Made by a program: the position numbers and the translations under genes
From: CAJPQU01 sp052170475
GTDB lineage: Bacteria > Bacillota > Negativicutes > Selenomonadales > Selenomonadaceae
Length of the DNA: 64,000 nucleotides
Direction: 5' to 3'
Assembly (NCBI GenBank): GCA_052170475.1
Contig: JBQNAL010000003.1
Coordinates: 62,001-126,000 of the forward strand
The notes under the pieces: model-generated
Seen by the model: the letters and a program-made list of their open reading frames with translations, nothing else
What the model was told of the DNA's origin: nothing
Database searches by the model: none
In this document: in pieces, positions 57,779 through 64,000 of the stretch
Layout: each line of letters opens with the position of its first letter
How positions within the stretch are numbered: the first letter of the stretch is position 1

Positions 57779-59293
57779 TTACGGGGCGTCCCCGCCTTCC
57801 CCTTGATGCTCAGGCGGCGCAACGAGATGGAGGAGGCGGCCATCCTCGCCGATCATGCGGATCTCCTCTAAGGTCAGCTTCCCATCCTTAATGCGGAGCG
57901 CATCCGTGGAAACGCGGAAAGAGGACAGCTGAATATCGAGGGCAGAAAAGCGCAGGTCGTGGTATTCTTCATAAAAATTTCCTGTGATCGCGCGAAAGGG
58001 CAGCCAGCGATAATGTCCCTCCCCCGAGCGAAAGCTGCCGGAAAAGGTGGTTTGCTTGGGGCCGCCTTTCGACTCCACATGGAGATCCATGTCGACGGCG
58101 CAGGTGAGGCCGCTCCCCGGCAATGCCTGCGCCGCCTCTATCCCCGTCCCCTGTCCCTCGATCCGATAATGGCGCGTATCTATATGGTAGGAGCCACGCG
58201 CCAAGAGGCGGCCGCCGTAAACGTCAGCGGAAACATCGGAAAATTGCAGCTCGCCGTCTTCATAGCGAATGCCCCCGAACACGTCCGTAAAATGAAGCGC
58301 CGGGATGTGAAGATCCTTCATCTTGACTACCCCGCGCCCCACGGGATGAGAAACCGGCCCTTCAAAGTGGGACAGCAGCGTCAGCCGGTCATTGAGGTTC
58401 ATGCCAAAGCCCAAAGAAGAAGGCTCCACGTCATAGAGCATCACGGTGAGGTCGCAGAGAGGTACCGGCGGGACGCGAAAGTCGATGTGGCCGTACATCC
58501 CCATGCCGCTCCCCACCATCGTGCCCCCGAAGCCGCCCGTGGTCGCCCGTATCTCTGTCAGCCCCGCCGTATCGAGGACAGCATTGACCCGCACGGGCTG
58601 AAAAAGATAGTGCCGCGCCCGATGAAAAACCTCCACCCGACATTTGTCCAAGGTCAGCGCTAAGTGGAGCCGACGCCCTGCCCGATTAAAATTGGCCAAT
58701 TGGCGCTCTAAATAAAGGCGTCTTCGCTTTCGCCGTTCTTCGCTGATCGCTTTGATCTCTTCTTCGCTGCTTCCCTCTGGCAAAATCTCCCACGCTTCGT
58801 CTTCGGCAGGGTATTCCCCGGCGCGAATGGCCCTTGGGGAAGGACGGATAAAATCCACCTTCATGTCTTCATCTAAATGAACGGAAATCACCGCATCATG
58901 AAGCGTCAAGGATCGGATCGTCGTGGACGAAAGATGCCCCGTAATGATGTCGAGCGGCGCGACGACAAAAGAACCGCGAGGCACCTCGAGGATCGTGTGC
59001 CCCTCCGGATCCTTCCACGTCAGCTGCTCAAACCGCACATGTCCCGTGAGATCGGCCAATAGCTTCTCCGCCGTGATGGTGCCCCGCAGCATATCCTGCC
59101 GTGCTACGGCATGATTAAAGATCCTTGCCGCGCCGCGGCTGAAAAATTCCAACACCAAGACGGCAGCGACGAGCGACGCCAGCAAGAACCAGCCCAGCCA
59201 TTTCCCCCACGGTTTTCCCGAAAGCCTTCGCAAGGCTCGTCTCACAAGGGAAAACACCCTATTCCCCCTGCCAAATTGCTCCGCCACCCGCAT
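57779..59293 (-). CDS. AsmA-like exported protein with one N-terminal transmembrane anchor
   Basis: This protein of about 504 aa starts near ATG 59293 (or GTG 59287, six bases from GAGGG). A transmembrane segment (about residues 30-52, WFLLASLVAAVLVLEFF) anchors it. The long body is beta-strand rich, with the AsmA/DUF3971-like pattern: RGSFVVAPLDIITGHLSSTTIRSLTLHDAVISV and VSADVYGGRLLARGSYHIDTRHYRIEGQG. Such proteins (TamB/YhdP-like) form grooves moving phospholipids to the outer membrane, so this fits a diderm Firmicute. The ATG at 59332 overlaps the -10 of the promoter and is rejected. A Lys/Arg/Glu-rich stretch (EERRKRRRLYLERQLANF) lies near residue 190. Confidence 0.72.
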   Translation of the reverse strand: MRVAEQFGRGNRVFSLVRRALRRLSGKPWGKWLGWFLLASLVAAVLVLEFFSRGAARIFNHAVARQDMLRGTITAEKLLADLTGHVRFEQLTWKDPEGHTILEVPRGSFVVAPLDIITGHLSSTTIRSLTLHDAVISVHLDEDMKVDFIRPSPRAIRAGEYPAEDEAWEILPEGSSEEEIKAISEERRKRRRLYLERQLANFNRAGRRLHLALTLDKCRVEVFHRARHYLFQPVRVNAVLDTAGLTEIRATTGGFGGTMVGSGMGMYGHIDFRVPPVPLCDLTVMLYDVEPSSLGFGMNLNDRLTLLSHFEGPVSHPVGRGVVKMKDLHIPALHFTDVFGGIRYEDGELQFSDVSADVYGGRLLARGSYHIDTRHYRIEGQGTGIEAAQALPGSGLTCAVDMDLHVESKGGPKQTTFSGSFRSGEGHYRWLPFRAITGNFYEEYHDLRFSALDIQLSSFRVSTDALRIKDGKLTLEEIRMIGEDGRLLHLVAPPEHQGEGGDAP

Positions 59294-59330
59294 CCCTCTT
59301 TTCTGCGCAACGCGCCCCTCTTCTCCCTCC

Positions 59331-59359
59331 ATCTTATCAAGGACATTGTTTTCTGTAAA
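59331..59359 (-). promoter_or_regulatory. Promoter of the AsmA-like gene
   Basis: A -35 TTTACA (59354-59359) and a -10 TAAGAT (59331-59336) are spaced by 17 bases. It overlaps the earlier ATG (59332) and so helps to fix the true start further down. Confidence 0.65.
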
Positions 59360-59442
59360 TAAACCATCGTCCGTGCCAAACGCCCGAAAGCGATTTCTTG
59401 CGTTTTGTCCTCTCGGTAAAACCAAAAATTTTCCTACAAGGG

Positions 59443-59472
59443 TTGCCGAGCATAGGCGACTTGTTCTATAAT
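59443..59472 (+). promoter_or_regulatory. Promoter of brnQ
   Basis: A -35 TTGCCG (59443-59448) and a perfect -10 TATAAT (59467-59472) have an 18-base spacer. The leader is about 115 nt and carries a 14-bp hairpin (59523-59536 with 59559-59572) ending 15 bases before the ribosome site. Confidence 0.75.
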
Positions 59473-59595
59473 GGAAACCACTATATGACACTGCCCGCGA
59501 CACAAAGGGCGGAAATGCGATCGCATGGCGCACCGATGCCCTTCCGGGGAAAAAGCCGTCGGTGCGCCATGCCGCGCAGAATCACAGGAGGAATT

Positions 59596-60951
59596 ATGCG
59601 ACATTTATCAAAAGCGGATATTGTATCCATCGGTTTTATGATGTTTTCCATTTTCTTTGGCGCAGGGAACCTGATCTTCCCCCCGTCCTTGGGACAGGTC
59701 GCGGGGACGAACCTGTGGACGGCCATGGCGGGATTTCTGACGACGGGGGTCGGGCTGCCCCTCTTGGGCATCATTGCGATCGCGCTGGTGGGGGGCGATT
59801 ATCCGACGTACATCGGGCAGCGCGTCGCACCTTGGTTTGCCACGCTCCTCTTGGGGCTGCTCTACCTTTCCATCGGCCCGCTCTTCGCCATTCCGCGAAC
59901 CGGCGCCGTATCCTTTGAGATCGGGATCCGACCCTTTTTGGCGGGCGACAGCGCCATCATTGGCCAAGCCGTCTACACGGGACTCTTTTTCATCCTCACG
60001 TATTGGCTGGCACACAATCCGGGCAAACTCATTGACCGCGTGGGGAAGATCCTCACGCCGGCGCTCCTGCTCTTTTTGGTGCTGCTCTTCATCCGCACCT
60101 TTGCCTCGCCTTTAGGCTCCATCCAAGCGCCCCAAGGCGCCTATCTCGCCTTCCCCTTTGCTGAAGGATTCCAAAACGGCTACTTAACCATGGATCTCTT
60201 GGCTTCCGTGGCCGTCGGCGCCATCGTCGTCACCGCCATCCAGCGCTCCGGCATCACCGAGCCGCGGATCATCGGGCGCGCCTGCTTTTTGAGCGGCGTT
60301 CTCGCCGTAGCGCTGATGGCGCTCGTCTATCTCTCCCTCGCCTACCTCGGCGCCACGAGCACCGAGATGGTCGGCATCGCAGAAAACGGCGGCATCATCC
60401 TCACGAAAACCTCCGCCATCTTCTTTGGCGCAGCGGGGCAGACCATTTTAGCCCTCATCATCATGTTGGCCTGCCTGACGACAAGCTGCGGGATGCTGAC
60501 GGCCTTCGCCTCCTATTTTTCGGACGTATCCAACGGTCGCCTGACCTACGGACAGCTCACCTTAGGGGGCGCCATCTTCGGATTTGCCGCCGCCAACATC
60601 GGTCTGACGGGGCTCATCCAAATTTCCATCCCCTTCCTCATCGCCCTCTACCCCATCGTCATCGTCTTGGTACTCCTGACGCTGGCTGACCGGCTGGGAA
60701 GCGCCGGCCCTTACGTCTATCGGTGCAGCCTCGCCTTCACCTCGCTCTTTAGCATTTACGGCGGTCTGAAAGAAGCCGGGTTCGCATGGACTACATTGGA
60801 CAGCCTCCTCACGCAGTACCTGCCCCTCTACGGCGTCAACCTCGGCTGGTTCCTGCCCGCCCTCCTCGGCGCGGCGCTCGGCGGCGTGCTGACCTTCTTT
60901 GCGCATCCGGCATCCGTCCCTGCCGAGAGCCACATCGCTGAAAAAGAATGA
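59596..60951 (+). CDS. brnQ: Branched-chain amino acid transporter BrnQ
   Basis: This 451-aa inner-membrane cation symporter for Leu, Ile and Val has 12 predicted transmembrane segments. The N-terminus MRHLSKADIVSIGFMMFSIFFGAGNLIFPP is the family hallmark; the unwound helix GAGNLIFPP binds substrate and sodium. FATVVIAIPRTGAVSFEIG-like sequence and a later SCGMLTAFASYFSD are also typical. ATG 59596 is set by GGAGG. It faces the AsmA-like gene and is followed by a terminator shared with NlpC/P60. Confidence 0.96.
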   Translation: MRHLSKADIVSIGFMMFSIFFGAGNLIFPPSLGQVAGTNLWTAMAGFLTTGVGLPLLGIIAIALVGGDYPTYIGQRVAPWFATLLLGLLYLSIGPLFAIPRTGAVSFEIGIRPFLAGDSAIIGQAVYTGLFFILTYWLAHNPGKLIDRVGKILTPALLLFLVLLFIRTFASPLGSIQAPQGAYLAFPFAEGFQNGYLTMDLLASVAVGAIVVTAIQRSGITEPRIIGRACFLSGVLAVALMALVYLSLAYLGATSTEMVGIAENGGIILTKTSAIFFGAAGQTILALIIMLACLTTSCGMLTAFASYFSDVSNGRLTYGQLTLGGAIFGFAAANIGLTGLIQISIPFLIALYPIVIVLVLLTLADRLGSAGPYVYRCSLAFTSLFSIYGGLKEAGFAWTTLDSLLTQYLPLYGVNLGWFLPALLGAALGGVLTFFAHPASVPAESHIAEKE

Positions 60952-60973
60952 CCACCTCGGAAAAATCCACCAT

Positions 60974-61011
60974 AAAAAAACTGCCGGGCAACGTAGCCCG
61001 GCAGTTTTTTT
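60974..61011. terminator. Bidirectional terminator between brnQ and NlpC/P60
   Basis: The perfect 9-bp stem CTGCCGGGC/GCCCGGCAG (60981-60989 with 60996-61004) is flanked by A7 and T7. Both converging genes can use it. Confidence 0.95.
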
Positions 61012-61016
61012 GCAGC

Positions 61017-61697
61017 TCATCGCGGCAAGGGAATGCGCCGCGCCCCGACATAATGTTCCCGGCGATAGTCCCTCTCCAACGTGTCGTAAGTGATACAAGA
61101 ATTGGAAGACGCATGGATAAACTCTCCGCCTTGCAGATAGATCCCCACATGAGAAACCTCGATGCCATCGGCGGAAAAGAACACCAAATCCCCCGGCTGG
61201 AGATTTTCCTTGGACACGGGACGCCCTACCAGATACTGATCGTCGGCGCAGCGCGGCAAGCGCACGCCCATCTGGCCAAAGACATAATAGACGAAGCCGG
61301 AGCAGTCAAAACCGCCCCCCGGCGTCGAGCCGCCATAGACGTAAGGCACGCCCAAATATTGCTTGGCCAAGGCGATGAGACGGCGATAGGAACTCGCCCC
61401 CGTCCCGCGGCTGACAGCGGGAAAAGGACGCCCCATGAGCGCCTGATAGACCTCCGCGCCGACGACGCCATCCGTCGTAAGTCCATGTGCGCGTTCAAAG
61501 TCTCTGACCGCCGCCGCCGTCCCCGGGCCAAAATCCCCGTCGGCCACGACATCATACCCCAAGTCAAGCAGCGTCTGCTGCACCGCCGCAACCTCCGGCC
61601 CCTCGTCGCCTAATTGAAAGGACGCCGCCTCCGCTCCCGCCGAAAAGGCCAGACAGGCGCAGACCGCGACCAAACCGCGCCGCAAAACTCCCTTCAA
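61017..61697 (-). CDS. NlpC/P60 peptidoglycan endopeptidase with peptidoglycan-binding domain
   Basis: This 226-aa exported cysteine hydrolase of cell-wall peptides has a signal peptide (VLRRGLVAVCACLAFSAGAEA), then a PG_binding_1 domain (GDEGPEVAAVQQTLLDLGYD, DGDFGPGTAAAVRDFERAHGL), then the NlpC/P60 domain. The catalytic Cys is in GGFDCSGFVYY, the His in EVSHVGIYL, and the third polar residue is near FIHASS. The start is a TTG at 61697, eight bases from AAGGAGG; an upstream frame to 61730 lacks a site. Copy B of the 113-bp element lies in its 5' region. Confidence 0.92.
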   Translation of the reverse strand: MKGVLRRGLVAVCACLAFSAGAEAASFQLGDEGPEVAAVQQTLLDLGYDVVADGDFGPGTAAAVRDFERAHGLTTDGVVGAEVYQALMGRPFPAVSRGTGASSYRRLIALAKQYLGVPYVYGGSTPGGGFDCSGFVYYVFGQMGVRLPRCADDQYLVGRPVSKENLQPGDLVFFSADGIEVSHVGIYLQGGEFIHASSNSCITYDTLERDYRREHYVGARRIPLPR

Positions 61698-61772
61698 AAA
61701 AACGCCTCCTTCCGTAAAACGCCAAGCCATTCTCCTGACAAAGGCAAAGCTCTGCCTGTGCTACATTACACC

Positions 61773-61885
61773 TAACCACTAAGCGCAGTCTTCACTTCGT
61801 TCGCCTTTGCTAAGTGGTTAGGTATATAGTGACACTAAACTCGTACTCCCTCTGGTCGTACTCGTTAAGTGTTTATATTATATCA
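61773..61885 (-). repeat. 113-bp repeated element, copy B
   Basis: It has the same layout as 742-854: CACTAA (61777), CTAAGTG (61810), CACTAAA (61833), TTAAGTG (61865), and on the minus strand a -10-like TATAAT (61876-61881) at its start. The first unit is a near-perfect inverted repeat CCTAACCACT-AAGC with GCTAAGTGGTTAGG (61771-61784 with 61809-61822). It ends about 75 bases upstream of the NlpC/P60 TTG start. Confidence 0.75.
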
Positions 61886-61920
61886 CCTTGTGGCGGGACA
61901 GAAAAGCCTCTCGCGCCCCC

Positions 61921-63024
61921 TTATTTGATCCGATTCAAGAGCGCGGCCAATTCCTCCGCCGAGGCATCAGCCCCAATCGGAGAAACGACGGCTTGATCGC
62001 CAAAATAAACGGTATCGTCAGAAGCATAGGCTTCCCCTGCCGTACCGTTATGGTACGCCTTCGCGAGCGCACCGGCGACAAAATACGCCCGCTCGTTGCC
62101 GCTCATGTTTTCCGTAGCCGACGGAGCGATGAAGTCCTTCCCATTGACCCGCACCGTCGCCACATCATCTTTGACCTCAATCTTCACTTTGCCGCCGGAG
62201 TATTCCGCTAATTTCTTCGCATAACTATCCCGCCGTTCCTTATGGGACGGATGATCGGACGGGTTGAAAATATCCCCCACAAAATTCTTGCTGCCACTGC
62301 CGTATTGATCCATGACCCGCTGCCAGATGGCGGCACAGGCGCCCGGATTGTAGTCCGACTGGATGATATAATCAAAGGCCAAATTGTCCGCTTCCCACTC
62401 CTGGGGTTTCGTGACATGGACAGCGCTGATGTTATTGACCAGGATATTTCCGAGCGCCTCAACCCCGGTGGCCTCCGCGACAATCGAGCCTAAAATGGAA
62501 GCGTTCAGCGTCCCCTTAAGACTCTTTCGGACATGCTCCTTCTGCCCGTGCCCCATCTCGTGGCCTAAAACCACCGCCACCTCGTCGTCGTTGGCAACCA
62601 AATTGAACATGCCGGTATTGACGCTGATGTTATGCCCCAAGGAGCAGAAAGCATTGAAGCTCTCGTCCGTATTGATGAAATAGTTATAGGGCTTTTGCGT
62701 AATGGACGGATCCACGCGCGCGATGGCACGGGAGAGATTCCCCATGATGACGTCCAAGCGTTCATTCAGTTCCTCGTCTTCATTGACCCCATACTTTTCC
62801 TGCATCATGTCGAAGAACTCTGCGCGTCCCTCTCCGTCATAATGCTTCATGGCGTTGTCCACGAGGGCGTACTGCACCCCTGCTTGGATCCCCGCCCCGA
62901 TAATGCTTCCCCAACCGGCCTCCACCGTCGGTGCACTCCCGATCGAGAGGGAGAATACCGCCGCCGCCGCTAAGGCCGCCGCCTTTTGCCGAAGCATCTT
63001 CGTCTTTTTCTGAAACAATCCCAT
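61921..63024 (-). CDS. M48-family zinc metalloprotease, exported
   Basis: This 367-aa protease has a signal peptide or anchor (residues about 10-40, ALAAAAVFSLSIGSAPTVEA). The M48 core carries VVLGHEMGHGQKEHV (HExxH) and the third ligand Glu in EWEADNLAFDYI. Upstream are the usual NYFINTDESFNAFCSLGHNISVNTGMF strands. It resembles the periplasmic BepA/LoiP group, which helps outer-membrane protein assembly, though the TPR part is absent. ATG 63024 follows GGGAGGCG. The C-terminal 100 residues (VEVKDDVATVRVNGKDF...) are unique. Confidence 0.92.
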   Translation of the reverse strand: MGLFQKKTKMLRQKAAALAAAAVFSLSIGSAPTVEAGWGSIIGAGIQAGVQYALVDNAMKHYDGEGRAEFFDMMQEKYGVNEDEELNERLDVIMGNLSRAIARVDPSITQKPYNYFINTDESFNAFCSLGHNISVNTGMFNLVANDDEVAVVLGHEMGHGQKEHVRKSLKGTLNASILGSIVAEATGVEALGNILVNNISAVHVTKPQEWEADNLAFDYIIQSDYNPGACAAIWQRVMDQYGSGSKNFVGDIFNPSDHPSHKERRDSYAKKLAEYSGGKVKIEVKDDVATVRVNGKDFIAPSATENMSGNERAYFVAGALAKAYHNGTAGEAYASDDTVYFGDQAVVSPIGADASAEELAALLNRIK

Positions 63025-63143
63025 GATGATCGCCTCCCTTTTAGCTGTATTATAGAAACTTATCCATTCATCCGTCAATCCGCTCTTTTTCCCACAAAAT
63101 AACGGGAATGGCTCGACATCGAAACTTTTCTGTCAAACGAAAA

Positions 63144-63177
63144 ATGCGCTCCTTCGCCAAAACGCCAAGGAGCGCAT
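63144..63177 (-). terminator. Intrinsic terminator of the CZB chemoreceptor
   Basis: The perfect 11-bp stem ATGCGCTCCTT/AAGGAGCGCAT (63144-63154 with 63167-63177) is followed on the minus strand by TTTTTCG. It lies 16 bases beyond the stop. Confidence 0.9.
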
Positions 63178-63193
63178 CCTGCGCCTATGAAAT

Positions 63194-64000
63194 TTACATG
63201 TGCCGCTGGATGGAATTCATGCAATCCAAAACTTCCCGCGAAAGCCGATCAATCTCCCCAAGATTGTCCTCAACTTCCTGCGCCCGATGCGCGTAATGCG
63301 CGTCAATGGTCGTGGCGCAAAGTTTATGGAACTGTTCATGGATGGCTCCCAACCGCTGATACTCCGATAAATGGCTGTATTTTGCCGCACCGTCGCCCGA
63401 GTACCACTTGCCAAGCCGACAATCCGCATGGGAAGCGACATCGGCCGCTTTTAGCTCAATGTTCCCCCAAACCATCTGATGGATCCGCATCGCCCACACG
63501 AGGTGATCTGTTTTCGCAAAATCAACGATGGTTTTCGGATCGAAAGGAATGTTCATCTGCGTGATCTTGATGCGAACGGCATTCGTTTTGCGGACGGAAG
63601 CGTAAATGCCCGCGTTGCAGCTCTTGGAGTCGTCTGCCATCTGCACCACGTCGTCCACGGTGGAGTTGAGCGTCGCGTTCATTTCCTCAAAGGCGGCGGA
63701 CTGCCGCTGCGCTAAGGGCGCCAAGGCATCGACCGTCGTATTGATGGTGTCGAACACATCCGTCAGTTTATTCGTTTCCCCGGTGGCTTTGCCCACAGAT
63801 TCCACATTGGCCTTGAAGGATTCGTCCATGTGGTGGAACTCGCCTGCGATCTCCTCGACACCCGTGCGGATCTGGGTGAGCTGCCCGCGAATTTCATCCA
63901 CCGAAGTCTTGGACTGCTCGGCTAACTTGCGCACTTCGTCCGCCACCACGGCAAAGCCCCGACCGTGTTCCCCGGCGCGCGCCGCTTCAATGGAAGCATT
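63194..64000 (-). CDS. CZB-domain methyl-accepting chemotaxis protein, C-terminal part
   Basis: Only the last 269 codons are present; the gene continues past the right edge. The visible part begins at the receptor hairpin tip (NASIEAARAGEHGRGFAVVADEVRKLAEQS), so no transmembrane region is seen. A C-terminal chemoreceptor zinc-binding domain follows: DHLVWAMRIHQMVWG, HADCRLGKWY and IHEQFH supply the Cys and His ligands. CZB domains bind zinc and can sense hypochlorous acid or pH. The signalling segment differs from the two receptors at 37-41 kb. Confidence 0.92.
   Translation of the reverse strand, partial: NASIEAARAGEHGRGFAVVADEVRKLAEQSKTSVDEIRGQLTQIRTGVEEIAGEFHHMDESFKANVESVGKATGETNKLTDVFDTINTTVDALAPLAQRQSAAFEEMNATLNSTVDDVVQMADDSKSCNAGIYASVRKTNAVRIKITQMNIPFDPKTIVDFAKTDHLVWAMRIHQMVWGNIELKAADVASHADCRLGKWYSGDGAAKYSHLSEYQRLGAIHEQFHKLCATTIDAHYAHRAQEVEDNLGEIDRLSREVLDCMNSIQRHM

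Overview
The window looks like a chromosomal segment of a GC-rich diderm Firmicute, most likely a member of the Negativicutes (Selenomonas/Veillonella-type lineage). The Firmicute side is shown by a leucine T-box, an L10 leader RNA, the infC-rpmI-rplT operon with an AUU start, many TTG starts and the smc-ftsY pair. The outer-membrane side is shown by a complete TonB-dependent receptor and an AsmA-like protein. No phage, insertion sequence or CRISPR array was seen. Nearly all genes lie on the minus strand; only deoD, nadE and brnQ are on the plus strand.

Layout, left to right. 1-3650: 5' end of a polyprenyl diphosphate synthase, an Rrf2 regulator with three cysteines, deoD, a small exported protein and a cation diffusion facilitator. 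3.8-12.5 kb: the growth operon pyrH-frr-(74 aa)-ferredoxin-uppS-cdsA-dxr-rseP-ispG-proS, which joins UMP kinase, ribosome recycling, undecaprenyl-PP and phospholipid precursors, the MEP isoprenoid pathway and prolyl-tRNA synthetase. 12.6-16.3 kb: a soluble chemoreceptor-like protein, a truncated periplasmic binding protein and a TonB receptor, which together look like a decayed metal or cobalamin uptake locus. 16.3-19.9 kb: thrC and nadE, divergent from one palindromic promoter region. 19.8-26 kb: trmH-like methyltransferase, rplT-rpmI-infC with its leader, leuA behind a Leu T-box, usp and thiC. 26-31 kb: GerMN lipoprotein, amidase, DUF3006, an MBL-fold lipoprotein, an exported protein, desulfoferrodoxin and dapA. 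31-36.6 kb: an AT-richer HEPN/MNT toxin-antitoxin-like pair, ftsY, smc and a small ORF. 36.8-42.4 kb: two tandem chemoreceptors sharing about 846 nearly identical bases, with remnants of a second HEPN/MNT module between them, then an aminotransferase. 42.6-44.1 kb: PduO-type adenosyltransferase, ndk and a gamma-carbonic-anhydrase-like protein. 44.2-56.3 kb: the transcription/translation block (five tRNAs, rpmG-secE-nusG-rplK-rplA-rplJ-rplL-rpoB-rpoC). 56.5-64 kb: flavodoxin and DUF3793 behind a Fur-box-like promoter, an AsmA-like protein, brnQ, NlpC/P60, an M48 protease and a CZB chemoreceptor that runs off the right edge.

The most noteworthy signals are these: a 113-bp element present twice (742-854 and 61773-61885), each copy in the 5' region of an otherwise unrelated minus-strand gene; an NAD synthetase whose glutaminase domain has lost two of its three catalytic residues; a DeoD with Asn in place of the general-acid Asp204; the remnant HEPN/MNT module; and the recently homogenised chemoreceptor pair. 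Most of the window is ordinary core genome, and no wholly new multi-gene system is evident.
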